Assembly: GCA_902462155.1 (NCBI GenBank) | Contig: CABQAQ010000002.1 | Span: 1 to 64,000 of the forward strand | DNA length: 64,000 nt | Source: an uncultured bacterium | GTDB lineage: Bacteria; Cyanobacteriota; Vampirovibrionia; Gastranaerophilales; Gastranaerophilaceae | Reading direction: 5' to 3' | Shown here: positions 55,771-63,713 of the stretch, one piece after another | Layout: each line of letters starts with the position of its first letter | How positions within the stretch are numbered: the first letter of the stretch is position 1 | Program-made: the position numbers and the translations under genes | The notes under the pieces: model-generated | The model's database searches: none | The model's input: only the letters and a program-made list of their open reading frames with translations | Told to the model about the DNA's origin: nothing

Positions 55771-56628
55771 ATGAATAAATTTGCTATTATTATATTAGTT
55801 TTAATATATAACTTATTCTTTTATACTGCTATTGCCTCTGATTTATCAACAAATAACACTGATTTATCAGAAGAAGTACTTTTTATTCCTAACACTTCAA
55901 AACCTAAAATTAAATACTCTAAACCTGTTGATAAAAAATCTGATACTCTTACGTTAAAACAAAATAAAGAAGAATTACTTAATTTAATCAATATCCAAAA
56001 AGAGCAAGATCTAGAAGATATAGAAATGCTTTGGAATTCTACCGTAAGCAATAATAACGTCATAAAATTTGCAATACAAAAATTAGCTATACCTGACTCG
56101 CAAAGAAGAATTCATTCATCATTAATGTCAAAAACACTTTCGGCTCTTGTAACCGGTGCTTCTTATTTACCGTCTATGCTTGGAGCAAACTCTATAATTC
56201 AATCAACAACATTTGCAACAGGCAAAATCGCTCAAAATCTTATCAATAAAGACGTAATGCCAAAAACAACTCCATTGTCTGATACAGAACTTATTCAGCT
56301 TGCAAGTGTTATAGAAGATTTACAAAACGAAATTATTACCTCTTATTATAATTATAAAACTTCTTTAGCAAAAATAAAAGAATTACGAGAAAAATTATTA
56401 CTATATAATAAAAACTATTCTCAAGCATTATTAAATAAAGATGATCTGGAAATAACTATCTCCGGTGCTTTATATGATGATCTGTTACTTGAAGAATCTA
56501 AATTTATTTTCGATGCAAAAAAATACCACATGGAACTTCAACGACTAGCCGGAAAAAAAGCAATGAAAGATCTTAAACTAACTCAATGGGCTTTTAAATC
56601 AGAAATATTTAACAGTTCAAATTTATAA
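55771..56628 (+). CDS. secreted helical protein, paralog of the next gene
   Basis: 285 residues from ATG 55771; an in-frame upstream TTG at 55708 would put 21 residues before the signal peptide. Signal peptide: MNKFAIIILVLIYNLF, cleavage near TAIASD. The mature protein is long helices, including ELIQLASVIEDLQNEIITSY and LLLEESKFIFDAKKYHMELQ, with a Gly/Ala-rich segment (140-165). The TolC-like helical look is only a resemblance. Paralogous to the following gene. Confidence 0.6.
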   Translation: MNKFAIIILVLIYNLFFYTAIASDLSTNNTDLSEEVLFIPNTSKPKIKYSKPVDKKSDTLTLKQNKEELLNLINIQKEQDLEDIEMLWNSTVSNNNVIKFAIQKLAIPDSQRRIHSSLMSKTLSALVTGASYLPSMLGANSIIQSTTFATGKIAQNLINKDVMPKTTPLSDTELIQLASVIEDLQNEIITSYYNYKTSLAKIKELREKLLLYNKNYSQALLNKDDLEITISGALYDDLLLEESKFIFDAKKYHMELQRLAGKKAMKDLKLTQWAFKSEIFNSSNL

Positions 56629-56649
56629 ATTATTAAGGTATAAAAAATT

Positions 56650-57576
56650 ATGTTAAAAAAATATTCATATAACTCTATATTTAAACCTGTTTATATCTTA
56701 CTTGTAGCTATATCTATATCTCTTATTCTTCAACAAGAATCAGTTTCTAACAATATAGATTCTTTAATTTATCCTAAAAATAATGCTTATAGAATAGGTA
56801 CAACTGATAAACCGGAGAAAGAATATAAAATATCAAAAGATATAAATATAAATGCAACAAAAAAAATAAATATAAGTAATCTAAAAAATAACAATAAAAC
56901 TTTTGCCGACCTTACTTTAAAAAATATATCCCAAGAAATTTATTCTGATTTGGATTTAAAGCAAGAAGAAATAATTTCTGATCTTCAAATACTATGGCTT
57001 GGAGCTGCCATGAGAAGTGAGTCTATGAAATTTGCAATATATAAGCTATCCAGTCCTGATAATGATAAACCTAATGATACATTAGTAAAAAAAATTATCC
57101 GTCCTCTTGTAAATATGTCTGCTCTTGCCGGACTTGGTATATCTGATCCTATTATCGGTACTGCTGCTATTGCTTCCGGTTCTTTATTGAGCCAATTATC
57201 TATTAATGATAAAGAGTTAAACTATAAATATTCAAAAGTTAATGATGCCGATATGGTAATATTAATGCGAAAAATTGATAATCTACAGAAAAATTTAACA
57301 TCGAAATATTTTGATTATATGGTTTCTAAAGAGTTATTAAATAATTTTAATAATAATCTTGCTAACAGAAATAAGCGTGTTGATTTTTCTCTTTCACAAT
57401 CAAAAGCTCATACATTAATAGCAGATGCTTATTTAAAAACAGCTATAGATAGATATGAATTTGCTAAATCTGATTTTTTATTTAAACGTTCTGCTCTAGA
57501 ACAAATTGTAGGTTCTGAGGCTTTAAAACAATTTGAGGATAATCTTAAATCACGACAATCCGCTAACAAAAAATAG
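56650..57576 (+). CDS. secreted helical protein, paralog of the previous gene
   Basis: 308 residues with an N-terminal hydrophobic signal/anchor (residues 12-30). Shares with the previous protein the segment KFAIYKLSSP (against KFAIQKLAIP), a Gly/Ala-rich stretch, a DxxxLxxxIDxLQ helix and a C-terminal helix with KSDFLFKRSALEQIVG. 21 bases after it, in the same operon. Probably act together at the envelope; no known function. Confidence 0.6.
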   Translation: MLKKYSYNSIFKPVYILLVAISISLILQQESVSNNIDSLIYPKNNAYRIGTTDKPEKEYKISKDININATKKINISNLKNNNKTFADLTLKNISQEIYSDLDLKQEEIISDLQILWLGAAMRSESMKFAIYKLSSPDNDKPNDTLVKKIIRPLVNMSALAGLGISDPIIGTAAIASGSLLSQLSINDKELNYKYSKVNDADMVILMRKIDNLQKNLTSKYFDYMVSKELLNNFNNNLANRNKRVDFSLSQSKAHTLIADAYLKTAIDRYEFAKSDFLFKRSALEQIVGSEALKQFEDNLKSRQSANKK

Positions 57577-57856
57577 ATTTACAAGATCTTCATTACACAA
57601 TACTTAAAAAATATTCTTTGTGAAGTTTAAAGCAAAACTATTTCCTTAAAATTTTTGAGATTGTATTCCATATATGCTTGGAATTTTCTCACTGGAATAA
57701 AAGTTTTAGAAGGCCTGTATTTAAAACTTAAATTGTGTTAACTCTTTTCTTGTCAGTTTCTATTTTATATTTAATACAAGCATTTTATTATAGTTTCTTC
57801 AAATTTTATTTAGTCGATTAATTAAAGTTTTTATCCAAGCCTTTTTATAGGCTTTA

Positions 57857-58075
57857 TTACTCAAATTCGAACAAATCTTTAACTTTAACACCTAGAGCTT
57901 TTGCTATTTTAAAAATTGTTACTAATCCTGGATGATTAATATTAACCTCTATTTTTCCTAAATAATCAAGACTTATATTTGCTTTTTCTGCAAGTTTCTC
58001 TTGTGTTAAATGTCTTTCTTCTCTAAGAAATTTTATTCTTTTACCTAATTTTTTGTATAATATCTCTATATCCAC
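57857..58075 (-). CDS. small XRE-family regulator
   Basis: 72 residues, one HTH_XRE domain (LTQEKLAEKANISLDYLGKI). Paralog of the next one. The upstream sequence carries the same TTTTACTGGA word, so these may bind it to regulate themselves. No effector domain. Confidence 0.75.
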   Translation of the reverse strand: MDIEILYKKLGKRIKFLREERHLTQEKLAEKANISLDYLGKIEVNINHPGLVTIFKIAKALGVKVKDLFEFE

Positions 58076-58106
58076 AAGACAATATTAATGGATTATTTAG
58101 CATTAT

Positions 58107-58119
58107 TTTACTGGACATC
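58107..58119 (-). promoter_or_regulatory. ACTGGA word upstream of the 57857 regulator
   Basis: TTTTACTGGACAT lies 32-44 bases before the start of the minus-strand regulator ending at 58075. The same word is found at the same distance before the paralogous regulator (58385-58400). Likely a shared operator or promoter element. Confidence 0.45.
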
Positions 58120-58132
58120 TTTCCATAAATTA

Positions 58133-58354
58133 TTAACTAAAACTTTTGAAGAACTCACTTATACTTATATCTAGTGCGTTAATTATTTTTAAAATAGAAA
58201 TAAGACCAGGTTTATTTATATTCCTTTCAATTTTCCCCATATAATCAAGACTTATATCCGCTTTTTCTGCAAGTTTCTCTTGTGTTAATTTTTTAATCTT
58301 ACGAAAATATTTTATTCTTAATGATAACTTTTTATAAAATTGATCTAAATCCAT
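58133..58354 (-). CDS. small XRE-family regulator (tandem paralog)
   Basis: 73 residues, one HTH_XRE domain (LTQEKLAEKADISLDYMGKI, then ERNINKPG). Same orientation as, and about half identical to, the 57857 protein. Its start is divergent from the thermonuclease gene at 58457 with a ~100-base gap containing two ACTGGA words. Confidence 0.75.
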   Translation of the reverse strand: MDLDQFYKKLSLRIKYFRKIKKLTQEKLAEKADISLDYMGKIERNINKPGLISILKIINALDISISEFFKSFS

Positions 58355-58362
58355 TTGTTTAT

Positions 58363-58400
58363 CTTACTGGATATGTTAACATAATTTTACTGGAGTATAT
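58363..58400. promoter_or_regulatory. paired ACTGGA words between XRE regulator and nuclease gene
   Basis: CTTACTGGATAT (58363-58374) and TTTTACTGGAGTATAT (58385-58400), spaced 22 bases start to start, lie in the divergent gap. They would be in position to control the regulator and the nuclease together. Compare the single copy at 58107. Confidence 0.5.
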
Positions 58401-58456
58401 CCATTGTTTTTAAGTAATTTAATTAAACAGATATAAAATAGGACCTAGAGATAATT

Positions 58457-58888
58457 ATGAGAATTTTATTAATAACAATAATATATTTAATATTTTTTAG
58501 CCAAAATATTTTTGCATTTCAATCTAAAATCTCTATAAAAAACCTGAAAGTCTTAGATGGCGATACAGTTAAAGTCACTTTTGAGTCGGGGAATAAGTTC
58601 TCTATACGCTTAATCGGCATTGATTGCTTTGAAACAGAACCTATTCATAGAGCTTATAAACAAGCTTATTATTCTCACTTAAGCATTGATCAGGTTATAT
58701 ATAAAGGCTGTGAGGCAAAAATTTACCTTGAAAATCTTTATAAAAAGGCTAAAAATATTTCTTTTGTTTTTCAAGGTGTAGACAAATACGGACGAGTCTT
58801 AGGAATTTTATATTTTGACAATATAAATATCAACCAGCATCTTTTGGACAAAGGTTTTTGTTTACCTTATGTCTATAAAGAAAAATAG
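58457..58888 (+). CDS. secreted thermonuclease-like nuclease (SNase family)
   Basis: 143 residues with a signal peptide (residues 1-20). SNase fold with all active residues in order: LDGDTVKV (D34/D36), R51 and D56 in IRLIGID, E59 in CFETEP, R113 in KYGR. Degrades DNA/RNA with Ca2+, here outside or in the periplasm. From residue ~33 to the end it is nearly identical to the gene at 62557 (-), while the signal peptide differs. Divergent from an XRE gene. Confidence 0.9.
   Translation: MRILLITIIYLIFFSQNIFAFQSKISIKNLKVLDGDTVKVTFESGNKFSIRLIGIDCFETEPIHRAYKQAYYSHLSIDQVIYKGCEAKIYLENLYKKAKNISFVFQGVDKYGRVLGILYFDNININQHLLDKGFCLPYVYKEK
58553..58888 (+). repeat. 336-bp inverted repeat, left copy (C-terminal half of SNase gene)
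   Basis: Matches 62557-62892 in reverse orientation at roughly 95% (about 15 differences counted by eye, no gaps), ending exactly at the two stop codons. The copies face each other and are 3.7 kb apart. Confidence 0.85.
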
Positions 58889-59074
58889 TTTAACCTTGAT
58901 TAATATAGCTTACAAATCAATAATTATACAAAATTTTCAGTTTCAAAATTTAATTAGAAGTATTATTGTTTATACGCTTTAAGTATATAATTAATTGTAT
59001 AAATATATACTTTATATTTAATTTATCGTCAAAATAAATCTTCACATTTCAAATTTATAAAAAATAAAAAACAC

Positions 59075-59103
59075 TTGACATAAAAATTTGTCGATGTTAT
59101 TTT
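59075..59103 (+). promoter_or_regulatory. promoter of tRNA (CAU)
   Basis: TTGACA 59075-59080, 17-base spacer, TATTTT 59098-59103; tRNA starts 12 bases later. Confidence 0.55.
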
Positions 59104-59114
59104 ATATATATCGT

Positions 59115-59189
59115 GGGCCTGTGGCGCAGCGGTAGCGCAGAGGACTCATAATCCTTTGGTCGCAGGTTCGAATCCTGCCGGGCCCACCA
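59115..59189 (+). tRNA. tRNA with CAU anticodon (Met elongator or Ile2)
   Basis: Acceptor GGGCCTG with CGGGCCC, D-arm GCGC...GCGC, anticodon loop CTCATAA (CAT), T-arm GCAGG-TTCGAAT-CCTGC, discriminator A and encoded CCA. First pair is G-C, so not the initiator. The TTGGTCGC variable arm resembles tRNA-Ile2, where the C would be modified to lysidine; elongator Met is the alternative. Confidence 0.9.
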
Positions 59190-59215
59190 TAATATGATTA
59201 AATTAAAAGAGTTAT

Positions 59216-59246
59216 ACTTAAATAATTTTTATTATTTAAGTTTTTT
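59216..59246 (+). terminator. intrinsic terminator after the tRNA
   Basis: ACTTAAATAAT and ATTATTTAAGT form a perfect 11-bp stem with a T4 loop, followed by a T-run. Confidence 0.7.
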
Positions 59247-60336
59247 GTTTTTATAGATGATATCATTATTCTATCTATACTCAAAATATTGATTCTAGGT
59301 ACAAATTAAGCATTTGCAAAAATCTGTACGGTAGGTACATTTGTATAGAAAATATAGTAACGAATAGAAATTATAAACAAATTCAGAAATGATGGTGTTT
59401 ATATTATCTCGATTGATAGTTTCTTATTTGTAAAAGGCAGGCAATACCTTCATTCAAGCAGAAAGTGACAATCTTAATTATGCATCATTTGATGTTTCAT
59501 TATAAGATGATTCTGCAAAAATTATAAGCAAAGTTGTTTAGGGTGGAAATAAATTTGATACATTAAAACAATTAAAAAAAACAATTTAGAATTTTTTATA
59601 AATTCATGCTCAAGATTTCAAAAAGTGTATGGTTTTAAATGTTTCTTTATAGAGTTTTTAGACTAATTTTAAAAATTATGGACTTGGGATAACAAAACTA
59701 ACACTTTGTTGTTCACTCAAAAATTATTGAACTTTCTTTATCAAAATTGAAATTGCTTAAACTTTCAAAAAACGCTTCTACTGCATATTAAAAAAATCGA
59801 CCAAAAAGGTCAAATTATTAAGAATTTTAGGCTCGAATTTTTTGACAGGGAAAATAGTCATTTAGCCGTTTGACCGTATCATAAAATGGCAAAATTGTAA
59901 AAACTTGGGCTTGATAGGCATACATCTTAGAACTTTTTTAAAGAAATCTCTCGGAATTTTATTCACAATAAATTAAGCAGGAGAAGCCTGAAAAACAAAA
60001 AATATTGAATTATATCTTCCGAAACTTTTTTGTAGACTGTCAAAATGTACGTTATGAGTACAAAAAGTCCTTTGACTTATTTACAAAATGACTATTTTTT
60101 TCATTAAACTTGGGATTATTGTACAATCTTTGAACTTTTTTAATAGAAACAAAAAACTTCTCAAGCTCTCAAAAACGTTGCTTAACAATAAAAAACGAGA
60201 AATTTATATCGGTAGTCTATTAATATGGACTTTCGGGAACGAAACTTACACTTTTGTATTATTTCGAAAATACTCGAACTTTTAAAATCCAATCTTGGCA
60301 AGAAAAAAGAGTCCCTGAGAACTCATATTTTAATAA
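59247..60336. other. non-coding decayed region with diverged direct repeats
   Basis: Almost 1.1 kb between two tRNAs without a real ORF. Four or so diverged copies of a unit starting (A/G)ACTTGGG or ACTTTCGGG and followed by a GAACTTT word occur near 59681, 59901, 60104 and 60228. They are spaced about 220, 203 and 124 bases. It could be a decayed mobile element or non-coding RNA; I cannot tell. Confidence 0.5.
59434..59589 (+). pseudogene. relic of a coding sequence with in-frame stops
   Basis: One frame reads KAGNTFIQAESDNLNYASFD then VSL, TAA (59503), DDSAKIISKVV, TAG (59539), GGNKFDTLKQLKKTI, TAG. The pattern of residues looks protein-like between stops. Family not recognised. Upstream of 59434 the frame is closed by TAA. 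Confidence 0.45.
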
Positions 60337-60412
60337 TGGTGGAATGTAGGGGATTCGAACCCCTGACCCCGACACTGCCAGTGTCGTGCGCTACCAACTG
60401 CGCTAACACCCC
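60337..60412 (-). tRNA. tRNA-Ala (anticodon GGC)
   Basis: Read on the minus strand: acceptor GGGGTGT with ACATTCC (including the alanine-specific G3-U70 pair), anticodon stem CGACA/TGTCG with loop CTGGCAG (GGC), T-arm GGGG-TTCGAAT-CCCC, discriminator A and encoded CCA (60337-60339 on plus). Reads GCC/GCU. Minus-strand promoter at 60422-60451. Confidence 0.93.
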
Positions 60413-60421
60413 TTTTTTTTT

Positions 60422-60451
60422 AGTATAACATAATTATTTTATTATTTTCAA
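60422..60451 (-). promoter_or_regulatory. promoter of tRNA-Ala
   Basis: On the minus strand TTGAAA, 18-base spacer, TATACT; tRNA begins about 9 bases after. Good match. Confidence 0.5.
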
Positions 60452-60575
60452 TATTCTTTTCTTGTAAATTCTACACTTATTTTGTAAATAATTATAAAGT
60501 TTTTTTTGTGTACTAGCAATTTTTTTTATTCTGGGTTTTTCTTGAAATCAGAAAATAGCTTTAAGAAGGTTTATA

Positions 60576-61634
60576 ATGGAAGTCAGTCGAAATAATAATA
60601 TTAATACTAGTCAAACAAACCAGACAAAAGGGGCTAAGAAAAAATCTGATAATCTAAATTTTGGTGCAAATTTCAGTGTATCAAATGCTATAGTAACAAC
60701 TATGGATACTATAGAAAGGGGTGGTTTAGCTGCATCTTTCTTAATACAAGATAATCTGGGGACAAATGTTCCACGTACTATTACAGCTCTAAATAGAAAT
60801 AAAGAAGAAACAGGTAAACTCAATTATATGAATGCTGCAGAAGTAGCTATAAGAGAATTTGTTACAGGGCCGTCTTTATTTATTATTCCAGCTGTTACTA
60901 TGTTTCTCTCTAAAAAATTAATAGGTAAAGCAATGGATGTTCCCAAATCTACTATTGAATCTCTATCTGATATATTTAGTAACTCTATAAAAAATATTGA
61001 TATTAAATCTCTTCCTGATAAAAATGTAGCTAAACAAAATTTCTATAAAGAAACTTTTAAAAATATGATCCGAGTTTCTACAGGTGAAAGTGTCGAAAAT
61101 CTAGATAATATAGCTTCAGATATGGCTAAAAAATTAATAAATATTGAAAAAGCACCTAAAAAATCGTTTTTAAAAACTTTGTTAGCTAAAAAAGTCGATG
61201 GATCAAGACAAGACCTAGCTAAAGAACTTACTGATGATTTTATAAAAATTAGGAAAAAATATTCTACACGATCTGATGAAAATTTTTTAAATGCAAGATT
61301 AAATATTAATAACAATAAAACATCACAGCATTTTGGTTCTATGCTTAATTATATGAATTCTTTGTTTGATGATGCTTATAATACTTTGGCTAAACAATCA
61401 AAAAAATCTAATAATAAAACAATTGAACAAATTGTAAATAAATTTAAAATTAATAGAAGTAATTTAAGATTTGCTTCAAATATATTGACAACACTAGCTA
61501 TTGGAGCTTTCTGTGCCTATATACCTAAATTATATACATTAAGTGATAAAAATCCTGCCTTAGACGGACTTATTGATGAAAATATGCGAGCAAAATTAAA
61601 GGAGGCTAATAACAATGAAACTAATGCAATCTAA
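60576..61634 (+). CDS. membrane-associated unknown protein 1 of a two-gene operon
   Basis: 352 residues. N-terminus Asn/Thr/Lys-rich with the short motif LNFGANF (residues ~27-33), then GTNVPRTITALNRNKEETG (60-80), a hydrophobic stretch FVTGPSLFIIPAVTMFL (~88-105), a helical middle and a final membrane helix (LRFASNILTTLAIGAFCAYI, 305-325). Proteins with this layout occur in Gastranaerophilales by my recollection, which I cannot verify. No known function. Overlaps the next gene by 20 bases. Confidence 0.65.
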   Translation: MEVSRNNNINTSQTNQTKGAKKKSDNLNFGANFSVSNAIVTTMDTIERGGLAASFLIQDNLGTNVPRTITALNRNKEETGKLNYMNAAEVAIREFVTGPSLFIIPAVTMFLSKKLIGKAMDVPKSTIESLSDIFSNSIKNIDIKSLPDKNVAKQNFYKETFKNMIRVSTGESVENLDNIASDMAKKLINIEKAPKKSFLKTLLAKKVDGSRQDLAKELTDDFIKIRKKYSTRSDENFLNARLNINNNKTSQHFGSMLNYMNSLFDDAYNTLAKQSKKSNNKTIEQIVNKFKINRSNLRFASNILTTLAIGAFCAYIPKLYTLSDKNPALDGLIDENMRAKLKEANNNETNAI

Positions 61635-62511
61635 TATTCAAAATATAAATACTCCTTTATATAATCGTAATAATAAAAAAAATAGTAGGATATCTTTTAA
61701 TGGACATCTATCATCATCTCCTGTAGCATCAAATGCAAAAAAGGCTCTGGATAAAATCAATTCCGCCTTGGAATATAAAGGATTTAATATGTCTTGGTTG
61801 TCTTTACTCGCTGTATCTTTTGGAGGCATTTTAGCTCCACGCCTATTTAAAGCTAGAGATAAAACTGAACGTGCAGAAATACTACAACGCGATACTATTA
61901 CTATCTTAACTATGAGCTGTGGAGCAAATGTTCTTAATAATATGTTATCACGTGTTTGCTCTAAAAAATCAGGTTTTGTCCTATTAAACAAACCCAAAAA
62001 TAGTAATAATATCTTCAAAAAAATGCTTAATTTCTTAGAACCAGTCTATAATAATCAATTGATGAAATCTGATCAATTAATATCTAGATACTCTAACGTT
62101 CACGAGTTAAAAGATGGTATTGTTGATTTTGCAAAGTTTATTAACAATGAAAATGGGGATATCCGAAAAGTACTTGCTTCTGATAAAAATTCAAAAAATA
62201 TTACTCAAGAACTCTTTAAGTCTTGGAATAAAAACGATAAAATAAAATCTTTTACTCAAGCTTCTAAAGAGGATATCGTTAGTATGTTATCTGATTCTAA
62301 AAAAGCAGATAATAGTTTAATTAAAAAACTTACTGAGTGCTTTAACGGAGAAAACAATACTTTTGTAAAAAAAGCAAAATATATGAATAGCTTATTTAAT
62401 TTCTTATCAATATTTCTTTTAGTTCCAATCCTTCTTGGATATGCTCTGCCAAAATTAAACGAGTATAATACTAAAAAAATAATAGCACAAGAAAAAGCCA
62501 GTATTCAGTAA
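61615..62511 (+). CDS. membrane-associated unknown protein 2 of a two-gene operon
   Basis: 298 residues, preceded by AAAGGAGG within the upstream gene. N-terminal disordered tract carries RISFNGHL (~25-32), comparable to LNFGANF in the first gene. Hydrophobic segments at 60-75 (SWLSLLAVSFGGILAP) and 265-285 (NFLSIFLLVPILLGYALP); between them a helical domain with TITILTMSCGANVLNNM. Its end is divergent by ~45 bases from SNase copy 2. Likely works with gene 1. Confidence 0.65.
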   Translation: MKLMQSNIQNINTPLYNRNNKKNSRISFNGHLSSSPVASNAKKALDKINSALEYKGFNMSWLSLLAVSFGGILAPRLFKARDKTERAEILQRDTITILTMSCGANVLNNMLSRVCSKKSGFVLLNKPKNSNNIFKKMLNFLEPVYNNQLMKSDQLISRYSNVHELKDGIVDFAKFINNENGDIRKVLASDKNSKNITQELFKSWNKNDKIKSFTQASKEDIVSMLSDSKKADNSLIKKLTECFNGENNTFVKKAKYMNSLFNFLSIFLLVPILLGYALPKLNEYNTKKIIAQEKASIQ

Positions 62512-62556
62512 TAAATAGCATTAATTCTATTTTTATATCAATTGAACTTAGGTTGA

Positions 62557-62892
62557 CTATTTTTCTTTATAGACATAAGGTAAACAAAGCCCTTTGTCCA
62601 AAAGATGTTGGTTGATATTTATATTGTCAAAATATAAAATGCCTAAGACTCGTCCGTATTTGTCTATACCTTGAAAAACAAAAGAAATATTTTTTGCATT
62701 TTTATAAAGATTTTCAAGGTAATTTTTTGCCTCACAGCCTTTATATATAACCTGATCAATGCTTAAGTGAGAATAATAAGCTTGTTTATAAGCTCTATGA
62801 ATAGGTTCTGTTTCAAAGCAGTCAATGCCGATTAAGCGTATGGGAAATTTATTCCCCGACTCAAAAGTGACTTTAACGGTATCGCCATCTAA
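62557..62892 (-). repeat. 336-bp inverted repeat, right copy
   Basis: Reverse-oriented partner of 58553-58888, about 95% identical without gaps. Recombination between the two could invert the intervening 3.7 kb, which holds both tRNAs and the 60576-62511 operon. Confidence 0.85.
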
Positions 62893-63006
62893 AATTTTCA
62901 TCCTTGTTATAGGTATTTTTGCTGTCTCCTTTGAAATAGAGGCTATATCTATAAAGAAAAATAATATACTACATATACAAACCATAATTTTTATTCTGTT
63001 TTTCAT
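62557..63006 (-). CDS. secreted thermonuclease-like nuclease, second copy
   Basis: 149 residues from ATG 63006 (AGGAG seven bases upstream). Signal peptide (MKNRIKIMVCICSILFFFID, cleavage near the following SIS). SNase core with the same active residues (LDGDTVKV, RLIGIDCFE, KYGR) as the 58457 copy, with about six amino-acid changes over the last 112 residues. Starts divergently from an XRE gene at 63095, the same pairing as at the first copy. Confidence 0.9.
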   Translation of the reverse strand: MKNRIKIMVCICSILFFFIDIASISKETAKIPITRMKILDGDTVKVTFESGNKFPIRLIGIDCFETEPIHRAYKQAYYSHLSIDQVIYKGCEAKNYLENLYKNAKNISFVFQGIDKYGRVLGILYFDNININQHLLDKGLCLPYVYKEK

Positions 63007-63094
63007 TAATTTACTCCTAGTTATTATACTTTTGAGCATTTTAGACAACTCTGACTTGGTAGAAAATGTCATAAAAATAAAACATTATTAATAA

Positions 63095-63307
63095 ATGAGT
63101 AAGTTTGATCTAAAAAAGTTAGGTAAAAATATTAGATATATAAGAAAAAGTAAAAACTTATCACAAGAAAAGTTGGCTGAGCTTATCAAGAAAACTAGAA
63201 ATTATGTAGGTATGATTGAAAGAGCCGAAATAAATATACCTGCTAGTGTTATTTTTGATATAGCAAAAGCATTGAATGTTAAACCTAAAGTATTTTTTGA
63301 TAATTAA
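63095..63307 (+). CDS. small XRE-family regulator
   Basis: 70 residues, one HTH_XRE domain (LSQEKLAELIKKTRNYVGMI, then ERAEINIPAS). Divergent from SNase copy 2 with an 88-base gap, as the 58133 regulator is from copy 1. Related but not close to the 57857/58133 pair. Confidence 0.75.
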   Translation: MSKFDLKKLGKNIRYIRKSKNLSQEKLAELIKKTRNYVGMIERAEINIPASVIFDIAKALNVKPKVFFDN

Positions 63308-63401
63308 TATTAATAGTGTTTCATATATGAACATATTAATATCAATATACAGCTTATTATTCAAATATGCAACGAAATAATAATAAAATTTGTATTTAGC
63401 A

Positions 63402-63566
63402 AAAAAAATAGATGCACTAATAAAAGAAATAAGATAACGTAATAATTATTCTTGCCGAAAGTTAGCTTATGAATACGATATATCTAAACATGATTTAGTA
63501 GAATGTAGAGTCGTAATTTTAATAAAAATTTCAGAAACATTCGGTATAAAATTTAAAATTTGCTAA
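63402..63566 (+). pseudogene. broken XRE regulator
   Basis: The frame reads KKIDALIKEIR, TAA, RNNYSCRKLAYEYDISKHDL, then, after an apparent loss of about ten residues, ILIKISETFGIKFKIC and stop. The HTH pattern and the LIKISExFGIKF end are recognisable as XRE family, so this is a decayed copy. Confidence 0.6.
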
Positions 63567-63713
63567 AAAAACAGAAGAAAAGTTTGTAAAAAATTACATT
63601 AATTAATTTAAAAAGTGAGTTTAATGTAATTTAGGTATATTAAATATAGCCCCAAAGTATCCGTTTAGGCTATATGATAACATTATATAATTATGATAAA
63701 ATAAAAAGTAAAT

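Noticed and set aside
57577..57856. Imperfect hairpin near 57585-57625
   Set aside because: Pairs CTTCA...TGAAG are broken by a long A/T stretch and no T-run follows. Nothing else is seen in this 280-base gap.
59247..60336. CRISPR-like array
   Set aside because: The repeats are degenerate, of uneven spacing and not separated by same-length spacers.
60088..60428. Two overlapping short open frames near 60088-60428
   Set aside because: The second runs into tRNA-Ala and neither has protein-like content or a good ribosome site.
61638..62018. 126-codon open frame opposite the 61615 gene
   Set aside because: Shadow of a supported gene; reverse frame shows no signal, motif or ribosome site.
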